Below, one piece after another: positions 22,149 to 33,548 of a DNA stretch of 64,000 nucleotides. The position numbers and the translations under genes were made by a program. The DNA lies in NCBI GenBank assembly GCA_964017185.1, contig OZ024870.1, positions 30,775,621-30,839,620 on the forward strand, given 5' to 3'. Source of the DNA: Rugalucina vietnamica. Its lineage: Eukaryota > Mollusca > Bivalvia > Lucinida > Lucinidae. The stretch's first letter is position 1; every line of letters starts with the position of its first letter. A model generated the notes under the pieces. That model ran no database searches and was not told where the DNA came from. It was given only the letters and a program-made list of their open reading frames with translations.

Positions 22149-24481
22149 GGATCCCGTCTACGAGTGTGTAAGTTCCATCAAGCAGCGAAGCTTATCAGCA
22201 TGTCGCAGTTAATAAAAGAGAACTTCAGCCGTTTCCCCGTCACGGAATTTTCTTCTTTGCCAGATGATTTACAGACGAAGATGAAACAATATGCGCTAGA
22301 GGTAATTTAAATGTATGCCATGACACCTAAAATAAGATACAGAAAATCCTGGGATAAATGAAAATTAAAATTGAGATCCTTTAATTAAGAGCAGTGAACA
22401 CAATAATTAAAGGACACTGGATGGGAAAGAAAAGTACAATGAGCATTTGACATAAAAATAAAAACCAACAATTTTGGTTCCGACCAGGACCGACACAAAC
22501 CGGTCTGTACAGTCCCACAAGATGGTTAGAGGCTGGAAATTATGGATTTAAAAAGTTGAGGAATTCTACTATCCGTGTACGAAAACAAAGGCGCTGATCA
22601 GCTTCGCAGTTACTGCGAAGCTGATCTGCGCCTTTGTTTTTGCCTATGCAGATTGTTGGTTTTCCCATGCGGCGGCTCATATATTAAACATATGAACAGA
22701 AAGATAACTACAGCCCTTTCCCAGCAAGCTGGTTACATGTGTATCTGACTAGCTTCAAGTCAAATATGGCGTGCAAACCGAGACGTAGACAGACTCGAAC
22801 AGTCATACACTTTGAGTAGCAACCGTGCTGATGATTTCTTTAGGCTATGATTTCCTGAATCAAAAAGCCCGGCTGTGTAAGCACTCTAACGTTACATTAA
22901 CATGGCATAACAAGGTGGTCCCCGCCCACTGGCGCCTGAAGAAATAGATGGGCTGCTTGTGCCTCCAGGCAAGGCTTCTACTCTACTGACTGACCATAAA
23001 TACTGGTTAATCGCTCAGGTCTGAGCTATCGCTCAGGTCTGAGCTTACCCAGGAAAAGTGGTTCAAGCCAAACCCTCCGAATAAGCCTTAATGGCTTACT
23101 TGGAAGGTTATATTTGAAGCACTTTTGTATGTCATGACATCCTAATTTTGGATAAAAGTCACATTAAATGGAGGCAAAAGATGTATCCGGTCAGGTTAGA
23201 CACAAAATAGGTTGCACAGCCACAGAAGTTGACTGAGCACTCTTGATACTTTGCCTTTAGAAAACAGAGGGATTGTAGACCTACTACTTTTGTATTGTAA
23301 CACAAGCACTGATCAGCTGCTCAGATAATCTATGCTAATACTGTCGCATATACAAAAGTCAGTTTTCTCATGACGCGGCTCATATGAAACATTGGAAGGA
23401 TTTGCCTTAAAGTTTTCTAAGAGCAGTGAACAAATTTCCGAGATAAGCGCAATTTTATTTCACCTTGACGGGTTTTCCCTATTTAAGCGCATTCCCTACT
23501 TAGTCGCCTCACAAACGTATGAGATAGCAAAAGGGCCTCGTTCTAGCTATCCCACTAGATACATGTAAATCACAGCAGAACCGCAGCGGAACGGTCAATA
23601 AAATTCGTACCATGTATAAGCTACTTTGGGTTGCTTTATTACTTTTAAGATGCCAAATGTTGTATTTCATTATTTCTAAATATTAACCCCGGGCCTCGTT
23701 CTAGCTATCCCACTAGATACATGTAAATCACAGCAGAACCGCAGCGGAACGGTTAATAAAACTGGCTTCGTTGATTTTGATTCGTACCATGTATAAGCTA
23801 CTTTGGGTTGCTTTATTACTTTTAAGATGCCAAATGTTGTATTTCATTATTTCTAAATATTAACCCCGGATGAAATTCCATATTGTTCGTACTTTTGATA
23901 TAGCTTAGTGCAATCGTACATGTTTTGAAATACGATTCTTACATTGACGTTTGGCATAGGAAATATGATATTAATTAGTATATAGAAATATATGTCATGG
24001 TATAATTCGGTCGGATTCATGGGAAACGTGTTGCTAAAATCTTGGTGCAAAAACGACAAACGTCAATGGTGTTCTTTACGTCAATGGTGTTCTGTAAGCT
24101 GTGGCCTTGAAAAAGACTTGTAACTGTGGCTGTTTGCGACTAGACAGTATAAGCATAACACGAGTGATGGGCTAGACCAAGAAATATTTTTATAGAAAAA
24201 TGTCAAACATGGTGCCGATCATAAGTGCGCTCCGCATTTGTTGGCCTGAGTATTTTGAATTTACGCATGTTTTCTATGAAGAAAGAAATTGTTTTTATTT
24301 AGGCAGTCGTTCAAGGCTACTTTTTGTTACTCAATGAACCGTTCGCTTTAAATAGAGAAATGGGACTGTATTTGGATGCAAATTTTATGTCCTCGCTTTT
24401 TTTTTCAAGGATAGAGTATGGGTCACATTTTGATCATATAAACTGATCAAAATAAGTTATTCATCGTGCCTGATTTTCAAC

Positions 24482-24516
<35 letters not shown>

Positions 24517-27500
24517 CATTTAAATATGAGCCGCAGCAATTTACATGTATGCGAAAACAAAGGCGCAGACCAGTTTCACGGTAACCGCGAAGCTGATCAG
24601 CGCCTTTGTTTTCGCTACACGGATAGTACAATTCCTCTTCTTCCTAAATCCGAAATTTCAAGCTTCTAGCCTTTTTCTGATACTGTACAGCCCGGTTTGT
24701 GTCGGACCTGGTCAGAACCAGAATTGTTGTTTTTCTCACGCACAGGCTCATATATATAAATTGATGTAGCTCTTTTGCGTTGCTTGAAAGATTTTATACA
24801 AATTGTGGTAACAAATCTGACAAATAATACATGAAGAAAATTTAATTTCTATTTGTTTACTGAAAAATGAAAAATATACGCATAAATTGCTAGTCAGATA
24901 AACTTGTAGAGTTAGTATTAGCAAATATGATATTTTGCATCATTATGTCTATGCGAAAATTCATCATTATCTTTTAAACTTACACTTATTCAGGTTGACC
25001 AGATTTTGGCGGGAAATCAGCAAGGCACGTGCGAAAATAATATTCACTTAGCACATCAACATTTTTTTTTTTTTTTTTTTTTTTTTGATTCAGTTTTACG
25101 TCCCTTTCAAGATTATTTCAGCTCATATGAGACAGGCCAATCAGTAGGTGGGGCGAAAACGGGAGAACCCCGAGAAAAACCACCTGACACTCCCGCAAGC
25201 AGAACTTGGCTTGTCTCACATGTGGCCAGAGCGGGGCTCGAACCCACACCAGTCACAGCGGTGAGATGATCGATTGGTTAAGTGCGGTAATGAAATATCA
25301 GCGCTCTTAACCACTCGGCCACGGGGGCCGCCATCAACATTTTTGACTGATGAGCAGATGAGTAAGCAGAATGTATTCACCATCCATTTCATTTCGAAAA
25401 ATTACACGTGATATACAGATTGTTCTAAACTTGTAAAAATTGAGCCGCCTCATGGGAAAACCAACAATCTGCATAGGCGAAAACAAAGACGCAGATCAGC
25501 TTCGCGGTAACCGCGAAGCTGATCAGCGCCTTTGTTTTCGCTACTCGGATATTACAATTACTCCTCTACTTAACTCCAAAAATTCAAGCTTCTAGCCTGC
25601 TTCTGTACCTGTAGAGGCCGGTTTGTGTCAGACCTGTTCGGAAACCACATTGTTGGTTTTTCCACGGGGTGGCTCAATTGAAAATACCCACAATCTATGT
25701 TTTAGAGCAAATTAAGACGAGTAGGTATACCCATTACAATATAAAAGTGGGCTTTAAGGGGGGTATATATGAGCCGCCTCGTGGGAAAACCAACAATGTG
25801 GTTTCCGACCAGGTCCGACACAGACCGACCTGTACAAGCACAGAAGCAGGCTAGAAGCTTGAAATTTCGGATTTAAGTAGAAGAGGAATTGTACTATCTG
25901 AGTAGCGAAAACAAAGGCGCTGATCAGCTTCGCGGTTACCGCGAAGCTGATCTGCGTCTTTGTTTTCGCCTATGCATATTGTTGGTTTTTCCATGAGGCG
26001 GCTCAATTATATTACATGGACATATGTTATGATATCCATTTTTCATTTCAGAATGGTGAAATGTTGAATATATTTCGAGCTTTGTCATACAGACCTGACG
26101 AGTTAAGGGCCTTCATCTCCTATTACGAGGCTGTTATGGTCAACAGAGGTAATGTGACCATGATACAAAAATCAACATCAAGACGTAATATTGCTCATCA
26201 TAGTAACGCATCAAGATGTAGCTACAAGGCGTTTGCTTTTAAAATAGCGTATGGCCATGTTGCTCAAGAACCGTGCTCGGAGAAGGGCATACTAATTCTT
26301 TGGTCTTTGTCATGCGGCGGATCAAACGTCAAACCGCTTCTTTCTCAGAAATGCTGACGAATTGCCAATGATCATTGCCTCTCTGTCCAATTTTTTTAAT
26401 GGCAGCCTAAAATAATTGAGACAAGTAGATGCAACATAAAATTTCCCCGTATAATACAAACGTGTCACCTCCACTGTTAAGTGACTTAGTCTGACAAATG
26501 TGTCCACTTTTTCACTATCAAGGATGAAAAAGCTGACATTTAACGTAAAACGCAAGCATATGAGCCGCGTCATGAGAAAACCTGATTTCGACATTTGCTA
26601 AAACAAAGGCGCAGATCAGAACTGCGAAGCTGATCACGCCTTTGTTTTTGCTACACGGATAGTACAATTCCTCTACTTTCTAAATCCAAAATTTCCAGTA
26701 TCTAGCAATATTCTGTGCTTGTACAGCCCGGTTTGTGTAGGACCTGTTCGGAAATCACATTGTTGGTTTTCTCACGAGACGGCTCAAGTGCATGCATTAT
26801 GCACCAGTCAGTTGTAACCACTGCCCCCACCCACCCCCCTCCCATCCCTCCTCCCACCTACGGGGAAGGGTGGGGGATAGCCGGCAAGTATACTTTTAGA
26901 ATGTCCCCGCAGTGCAGGGGAAATGACAAGGTTTTGACATAAGGATCCTTTACCCCAGGGAGATTTTCTATAGCTAAGGACGGGGCAAAGAGCAAAGGTT
27001 TGACCCCCAGTTCGCCCCCTGGGGGTGGGGCCAATAGCAGGGCACTGAAAGCTGAAAAGTCATAATCCCCGTAGGTGGTGAAATGACTGGTGCATTACAC
27101 TAACTGTTTCAGGTTCGCTCACCGTGGCTGATAAAGAGATGATAGTTGTGGCGATCTCCGCTGCAAACAAGTGCAACTGTTGTATTGTTATACACGGTGC
27201 CTTCCACAGAGTGCTTTCCAAGAATCCATTACTTGCTGACCAGGTATACTGAAAAATGCTAAAAACAAGCCTTTTTAGCTCACCTGAGCCGAAGGCTCAC
27301 AGGTGAGCTTATAGGATAGGCAGGCATCCGTCGTCCGTCGTCGTCCGTCCGTCGTCCGTCCACAATTTCAAAGAAGAATATTTCTGAAGCTAGTAGGCCG
27401 ATCTTGATCAAATTTAATGTGAACCATAATTGGATTAGGGGATTGATGGCATTAGGTTTTGGAGCAGATTGTATCAAAATTGTGGTTTCCATGGCAACAG

Positions 27501-29688
27501 ATAGGTCCCATAGACTTACAATGGGAAAAAGTAAAAAATTCTTCTTCTCTGAAACCACTAGGCCCACAGCTTTGATATTTGGTATGTAGCAATGGCTAAT
27601 GGTCCTCTACATAAATTGTGCCATTCATGCCCCTGGGGTCAAATTTGGCCACGCCCCGGGGGGTCGATAGTCTCCGTAGACTTACTATGGGAAAAAAAAT
27701 AAAAAATCTTCTTCTCTGAAACCACAGGGCCCACAGCTTTGATATTTGGTATGTGGCAATGGCTAATAGTCCTCTACATAAATTGTGCCAGCCATGCCCC
27801 TGGGGTCAAATTTGGCCATGCTCCGGGGGTGGATAGTCTCCATAGACTTACAATAGGAAAAAATAAAAAAAATCTTCTTCTCTGAAACCACTAGGCCCAC
27901 AGCTTTGATATTTTGTATGTAGCAATGGCTAATGGTCCTCTACATAAATTGTGCCATTCATGCCCCTGGGGTCAAATTTGGCCACGCCCCGGGGGTTGAT
28001 AGTCTCCATAGACTTACTATGGGAAAAATTAAAAAATCTTCTTCTCTGAAACCACAGGGCCCACAGCTTTGATATTTGGTATGTGGCAATGGCTAATGGT
28101 CCTCTACATAAATTGTGCCAGCCATGCCCCTGGGGTCAAATTTGGCCATGCCCCGGGGGTCGATAGTCTCCATAGACCTACAATAGGAAAAAAACTTAAA
28201 AAATCTTCTTCTCTGAAACCACTAGGCCCACAGCTTTGATATTTGGTATGTAGCAATGGCTAATGGTCCTCTACATAAATTGTGCCATTCATGCCCCTGG
28301 GGTCAAATTTGGCCACGCCCCGGGGGTTGATAGTCTCCATAGACTTACTATGGGAAAAAAATGAAAAAATCTTCTTCTCTGAAACCACAGGGCCCACAGC
28401 TTTGATATTTTGTATGTGGCAATGGCTAATGGTCCTCCACATAAATTGTGCCAATCATGTCCCCGGGGTCAAATTTGGCCACGCCCGGGGGTCGATAGTC
28501 TCCATAGACATACAATAGGAAAAACTAAAAAAATCTTCTTCTCTGAAACCACTAGGCCCACAGCTTTGATATTTGGTATGTAGCAATGGCTAATGGTCCT
28601 CTACATAAATTGTGCCATTCATGCCCCTGGGGTCAAATTTGGCCAGGTACCGGAGGTTGATAGTCTCAATAAACTTGCTATGGGAAAAAAATCAAAAATC
28701 TTCTTCTCTGAAACCACAGGGCACACAGCTTTGATATTTTGTATGTGGCAATGGCTAATGGTCCTCTACATAAATTGTGCCAGCCATACCCCTGGGGTCA
28801 AATTTGGCCACGCCCCGGGGGTAGATAGTCTCCTTAGACTTACAATGGGAAAAACTAAAAAAAACTTCTTCTCTGAAACCAAAAGGCCCAGAGCTTCTAT
28901 ATTTTGTATGTAGCAATGTTTGGTAGTCCCCATTATAAATTGTGCCAGTCATGCCCCTGGGTCAAATTTGGCCATGCCCCGGGGGTCAATAGTGTCCATG
29001 CATAGACTTTCATTGGTCGATTCTCAATTAATTTAAATCTCATGAGCTTACAATGTGATGATCTCTCAGGTGAGCTACAAATGGTCCTCTAGGCTTACTA
29101 GCTTTAACCTTTGAATAATGATGGAGAGAGCTTTTGAAGTATCCAGGGACCAACAAGATACTTGAAAGAGCCGTGCTTGCCTTAAATGCAGAAGGCCTAA
29201 AAACTGCCTGAAAACTTACGCATTTGTAACGGGTTCCCGGACCGGGAATAAAACTGCGCGTGGGTTGCCACTGCTGCGGGATTTGTTGAACAGTAGAAAA
29301 TGAGAACCAGTACCATGTACAGATGTTCAAATCTGAATGTACACTACGTGCTCTAGTTCTGAATATATTGACCCACAATTGCCTCTGATTTCAGATATCA
29401 TCCAACTGGGAAACAGCGGATCTAGACGACCGCCAGCGGGCTATACTCACCTTTGCCATGGAAGTTTACCACTGTCGTGCTCTTTCCGACGAGAAAATTG
29501 CGGCCTTGGAAAAACACGGACTGAGTCGCGATGATGCCTGGGATATCGGAAGTGTCGTTGCCTTGATTTCATTAGCTAACAGAATGGCCAATATGCTAAA
29601 TGTGAAGCCCAACCCCGCCCTGTATAGCTTGGGTCGGGACGTGGAAGCCACAGAAGACAACAATCAGAAGAGGGCTGCCAGTATGTAA
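22149..29688 (+). CDS. AhpD/CMD-family peroxidase-related enzyme, copy C (first exon not located)
   Basis: Four exons are clear: 22149-22301, 26052-26148, 27113-27243 and 29395-29688 (stop TAA), 224 residues. Exon 2 starts in phase 0 after CTTCCAG, so an upstream exon with the ATG is expected as in copies A and B, but none could be chosen. An in-frame ATG at 22200 (MSQLIKENFSRF) could serve instead. The redox motif is intact with an extra Cys (CNCCIVIHG): E92, C104, C107 and H111, counted from the first residue of exon 2. Exon 5 is the longest of the three copies and ends in a polar tail (EATEDNNQKRAASM). Intron 2 is 3.7 kb; intron 4 is filled by a Helentron-like element. Foreign repeats sit 18-46 bp from three acceptors and 33 bp from the exon 4 donor, and a degraded MITE starts at the stop codon, so the 3' UTR is repeat-derived. 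Confidence 0.82.
22455..22681 (-). mobile_element. hairpin MITE, left end degraded
   Basis: AACCAACAATTTTGG to GCGGCGGCTCA, with a full hairpin near the right (tip TTCGCAGTTACTGCGAA). In intron 2 of AhpD copy C. Confidence 0.85.
23185..23383 (-). mobile_element. hairpin MITE, old and degraded
   Basis: GGTCAGGTTAGACACAAAA, CTGATCAGCTGCTCAG and the end TGACGCGGCTCA are recognisable; the hairpin is mostly lost. Confidence 0.6.
23533..23869 (+). repeat. two-copy tandem duplication, 158-bp unit
   Basis: 23533-23690 (GGGCCTCGTTCTAGC to TATTAACCCC) is repeated directly at 23691-23869, the second copy carrying about 20 extra bp. The near identity implies a recent event. Confidence 0.9.
24485..24516. 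repeat. poly(T) run
   Basis: About 31 consecutive T just left of a hairpin MITE; no retroelement body is joined to it. Confidence 0.9.
24527..24751 (+). mobile_element. hairpin MITE, diverged ends
   Basis: TGAGCCGCAGCAATT to CACAGGCTCA, with one hairpin arm diverged (CAGACCAGTTTCACGG). TA flanks both ends. Confidence 0.85.
25067..25331 (-). mobile_element. tRNA-derived SINE (family 1) with target-site duplication
   Basis: Reverse-strand copy: head GGCCGAGTGGTTAAGAGCGC, B box GGGTTCGAGCC, body TTGAAAGGGACGTAAAACTG, poly(A) tail read as poly(T). CATCAACATTTTT flanks both sides (25054-25066 and 25332-25344), the mark of LINE-driven retroposition. Confidence 0.9.
25441..25676 (+). mobile_element. 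hairpin MITE, full length
   Basis: TGAGCCGCCTCATGGG to GGGGTGGCTCA; consensus hairpin. In intron 2 of AhpD copy C. Confidence 0.9.
25677..25769. mobile_element. palindromic MITE remnant between two hairpin MITEs
   Basis: TACCCACAATCTATGTTTTAG and GTATACCCATTACAATATAAAAGTGGG are the right half of the ATTACGAAAAC-ended family, bounded on both sides by hairpin MITEs. Confidence 0.8.
25770..26005 (-). mobile_element. hairpin MITE, full length, inverted
   Basis: Nearly the mirror image of the copy at 25441-25676. It ends 46 bp before the exon 3 acceptor of AhpD copy C. Confidence 0.9.
26561..26786 (+). mobile_element. hairpin MITE, shortened tip
   Basis: TGAGCCGCGTCATGAG to GAGACGGCTCA. The hairpin tip has lost about 12 bp (CAGATCAGAACTGCGAAGC). 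Confidence 0.85.
26800..27094. mobile_element. GC-rich MITE with TGCACCAGTCA ends
   Basis: TGCACCAGTCA at 26800-26810 pairs with TGACTGGTGCA at 27084-27094. The interior is rich in CCCC/GGGG. Its right end is 18 bp before the exon 4 acceptor of AhpD copy C. Confidence 0.85.
27277..29090 (+). mobile_element. Helentron-like (pearl-type) element with about nine tandem repeats
   Basis: 5' end AGCTCACCTGAGCCGAAGG forms a hairpin, followed by a CGTCCGTC microsatellite and about nine tandem units of 170-185 bp (each with TCTTCTTCTCTGAAACCAC and TGGGGTCAAATTTGGCCA). The 3' end TCTCAGGTGAGCTAC mirrors the 5' end, followed by a worn ATGGTCCTCT. This is the layout of non-autonomous Helentrons and bivalve pearl elements. 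It fills intron 4 of AhpD copy C. Confidence 0.8.
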
Positions 29689-29689
29689 C

Positions 29690-29933
29690 TCGTGCTGCGA
29701 TATACACGAATCGTGGAAATCGGTGTTGGTTTTCCGATCCAGGTCTGACACAAAGGGGCCGGAAAGCCACAGAAGTTGACAGTTCGTATTTAACAGAAAA
29801 ATGATGGTACTATCTGTGAAGCGAAAACGATGGTGTTGATCGGCTATGCTGTTTCTGTGAAACTGCACAGCTGATCAGATCTGTGTCATTGTTTTCGCAT
29901 ATGCAAAATCCGATTTTCTCATGACACGACTCA
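29690..29933 (-). mobile_element. hairpin MITE, degraded, at the copy C stop codon
   Basis: It starts right after the copy C stop codon and ends ATGACACGACTCA. The hairpin has diverged arms. It therefore forms the first part of the copy C 3' UTR. Confidence 0.7.
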
Positions 29934-30539
29934 TATATCAAAGGGCACTGGAACAAATCAGCCGTGTTGTATATGTATATTCTGTTGTTTTATATATCCA
30001 GGATTTTATGACTAAATGAGTTGTTTACGATGATTCTTTCTCTATATTAAATTATTCTCACATACATGATAATCATATGCTGGACGGAATGATATTAATT
30101 AGACAATCTTGAGTAAACGTGAAAATATTTCATCTTCATTAGATGCGAAATACCATTATCAGACTCTAGAAACACACAATTTTCATAGTTTGGTTTCATA
30201 AAGTGGCCCTGGGCCCAGAATTACAATCCTCCCTTAAATTTAAGGAAGACCTTAATTAAGGAGACGAATTTCAGCATCCAAAAAGATGCACTTGAAGCAT
30301 ATTGAAATCAAACTTACCGATTTTATTTTGTAAAAGACATTTTATTTGCGATTTGACACATCTGTATATTTTCGTAAAAGCAGTCATTGATTTTAACGGT
30401 AAAATCTCGAGCCAAAGATTGTGACCTTAACCTTGACCAAGGTGGCCCTTAACTAAGGAAGCAATTGTAATTCTGGACCCTGGTAGTACTGTGCAAGATC
30501 ATGTGCTATATATCTGTATCAGTATAAAATCAGCCTATA
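29934..30539. other. 3' flank of AhpD copy C, nothing recognised
   Basis: AT-rich sequence with a possible ATTAAA signal at about 30048; no element or gene recognised. Confidence 0.3.
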
Positions 30540-31062
30540 TTAACTCATGTAAGCCTGGCGTCCTTTTTATGGGACATAGCATTACGAAAACTTGTCCATG
30601 CAATAAATAAAAGTTTTTTAAGCTTTAAAATTTGAAAGTTTTCAGCTAAAATGTTTGATATTTTTCTTATGTATGCTCAAAACCATAGACTGTGGGTACA
30701 CGTTAGTACCGCCTCGGCGAGGCGATTCTATCGAGTACCCACAATCTATGGTTTTGAGCAAAAATAAGAAAAAATAGTATACCCCTACAAACCCCAGTTT
30801 TGCTATAGAAAAGTGGGGTATAAGGGGGGTATACATTACACGGACATGTTTTCATGATGGGCAAACAGAATAGCCCCAGATGGGACGCCGCAGAACGCGG
30901 CGTCCCATCTGGGGCTATTCTGTTTGCACAGAGACAATTTCATCGAGAAATAAGATATAAAAAAAAATAAAAATAAAAATCATTCCTCACACCCCTAAAA
31001 AATGAAAGTGGATTCATCCAATTGATAACGATAGGAGAATCCATTCGTCAAATATGAGTTAA
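30540..31062. mobile_element. MITE with TTAACTCAT ends and a perfect 31-bp hairpin, interrupted
   Basis: TTAACTCATGTAAGCCTGGC at the left, AATATGAGTTAA at the right. Arms 30861-30891 and 30897-30927 are a perfect inverted repeat around AGAAC. Another MITE (30581-30858) is inserted in it. An older, worn relative is at 54614-54807. Confidence 0.85.
30581..30858. mobile_element. palindromic MITE (ATTACGAAAAC ends), nested
   Basis: Full-length copy inserted between GGGACATAGC and GGCAAACAG of the surrounding MITE, so it is the younger of the two. Confidence 0.85.
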
Positions 31063-31408
31063 TGATGAGATTTGAACACGGAGAGGCTTAAATGTAAATA
31101 CGTGTCTAATTAAAATCTTAATTCATGGTTATTGCACATAATAGGATTAATAACTATACAGTATAATAAACAAAAAGGTTTCCTACCTTAATTAAGAACA
31201 AAAGGACCAATGGTCCTGTAGCTCACCTGAGAGATTTGCTCATTGTAAGATGATACCTGTACGGACTGACAGGATTTACATGGAGGATTACTATGCATTG
31301 CTACATGTGCACACAGAATATAAAATTACATGGAGGATTACTATGCACACAGAATATAAAAGAACTCTATGGCTCATCATGGTTTTAGACAGGAAGATAT
31401 TTTTATGT

Positions 31409-31412
31409 TTAT

Positions 31413-31460
<48 letters not shown>
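31409..31460. repeat. poly(T) run
   Basis: About 51 T; the polylysine open frame on the other strand is an artefact of it. Confidence 0.95.
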
Positions 31461-32108
31461 CATTGTAAGAATATGGAAGCTTATGACCCCCAGGGTGATC
31501 TGTCATTGTTGACCCCAGGGGCATGTTTGGCAGTATTGATGTAAAACTCCATTGCTGCATACTAAATATGGAAGCTTTGGGCATCGTGGTTTCAGAGAAG
31601 ACTTTTTCATGTCTGCCAATTATGTGGCAGATAATGTGGCCCGACGGGGCGTGGCCAGTGTACAGACTCCAAGGGCTAAGTAGGCAGGGTGTATAATGAG
31701 GATTACTATACAATGCTACACACAAAGCTCTGGGCATTGTAGTTAGAGAGATGACGATTGTTTATGTTTTCCCCTATTTAAATTTCTCATTATAAGCATA
31801 ATCTGAATTGACCACATGGACACGGTTGGCAGGACTTATAAACAGGACTAATATAGATAAGTACACGCAATATAGATGCTCTGGGCCTTGTAGTTTCAGA
31901 GGAGAAGATTTATTTTTATGTTTTGTCCCATTGAAAATAATATGGAAGCTAACGACCCCAGGGATGGGGCCATTTTGGACACCAGGGACATGATCAGTTG
32001 ACACGATTTATAGAGCTCCACATACAATTATTGCTGCAGACTAAATATACAATCTTTGAGTCTTGTGGTTTCAGAGAAGATCCTTTCATGTATTCCCATT
32101 TTTAAAAG

Positions 32109-32850
32109 GGTAAAAGTAGGCAATGATCAGGAAATGACGCAATCAGAAAGAAAATCCCACTCTAAAACCGAGGTGGGGGAAAAACAAACTAACTATCAGG
32201 TATTAATACCAAGAAAACATATATTGCAAGCCGAGTGAGCAGCTATTTTCCCAACATGAAAACATACATAAGGTGCTAACAGCACAAAAATTCAAAACAT
32301 AAAACAATAAGAACCACCACAGAAGTATCGCTTTGGAACAATCAGTAATATAAAATTACTGGCGGGCTTACATCGATTTTACAGGCGCATAACCTTACCC
32401 TCAGCTTCTATAGTAGTTCACAACATTTAGTTAGTTGTTCGGTCCTCGTGGTGAATCTCTAACTAGTCAATGAATCATCAAGGACAAACAAATAAATCAC
32501 GAAAAAACACAATGATGAATCAAAAACGAGGACTCACAGATTCAGTAAGCTACCCGACGATGGAGGTCACTGGGCTCCAAATAAGTTACTGAAAATCCGG
32601 AGCAACAGAAAAACACCAGTTGAGCCCCTGTTGTGCCAAGCAACAGACAAGAAGGTCCTGCCCCAATAAACTAAAATGAATAGCTTTAAGTCGGGGCCAT
32701 CATAGAGTCTGTCGCTCGACCCACCGGCGTGCAGTTAAAGGCAGCATAGTTATCAACCATGATTGGGTTAAAACTAAGCATGCAGACTGTCGCATAACAT
32801 TTAAGTTATATCCTACACGTCTGTAAAAATCATTCCTTCTTATTTTATAC
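32109..32850 (-). mobile_element. dispersed repeat 'R800', copy 1
   Basis: Non-coding repeat shared with 44372-45168 and 60755-61636 (GACAGTCTGCATGCTTAGTT, TTCTTGTCTGTTGCTTGGC, CTGATTGCGTCATTTCCTGA on its own strand). No inverted ends or coding sequence were seen, so the class is unknown. It sits inside a Helentron-like element. Confidence 0.8.
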
Positions 32851-33238
32851 TTTACAATGAAAACCAATGTATATCAAAACTTGATAAAATTGGTATTTTC
32901 ATTGATATGAAATTTCACTGATATTAAATCTCACTGATATCAAAAGTCACTAGTGACTGATATCAGCCTATATCTTCACTGTAGATTTTGGATTACCTCT
33001 GTCGTTTCCATTTACATGACGTCATTAATTGTGCCTCACTTCAGAAATGCAAACGCCTATAACTCCGTTATTTATGAACGAAAACATAAAGTGTGGGTAT
33101 TCATTTTCTTAGTTAGAACGTAAGGAACAATGTGGTACCAAAATTATTTGTGTTTTCAAAAATTTTTGGTTTTTGCATTTTCACCGCCTGCCTTGAGAAT
33201 TGGAAAATGCCCATGTATTGTATAAAATAAAAAGAAAA

Positions 33239-33384
33239 TTTGCTTTTTATCGGTGAATACCAAATATATTTCATCTCGTGAGTTGAAAACATAAAAATTT
33301 TCACTCGTGCTGCGCACTCGTGAAAATTCTGATGTTTTCAACACACTCGATGAAATATATTTGGTATTCACCTCAAAAAAGCAA
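33239..33384. repeat. near-perfect 145-bp palindrome
   Basis: TTGCTTTTTATCGGTGAATACC pairs with GGTATTCACCTCAAAAAAGC, around a loop near CTCGTGCTGCGCACTCGTG. A few mismatches between arms. Confidence 0.85.
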
Positions 33385-33548
33385 ATATCCTCTATCTATA
33401 AGTTTTTTAAATTTGTAAACCTAAACCTAATGACGCACCTGGGGCGACATTGGCAGGCTTTATCATGTACCCCCATGACCCCGGGAGCTAACTTGACCTA
33501 CCTTGCACCCCCCAGGACAATTTTTCATGGGTGCCAAAATCGTTCATT

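Noticed and set aside
3772-29688. Bacterial contamination as the source of the AhpD-like genes
   Set aside because: The genes have several introns with GT-AG borders at shared positions, and animal repeats inside those introns.
31291-31737. 148-codon minus-strand frame with a polylysine run
   Set aside because: Crosses a poly(T) tract in Helentron-derived sequence; no family resemblance.
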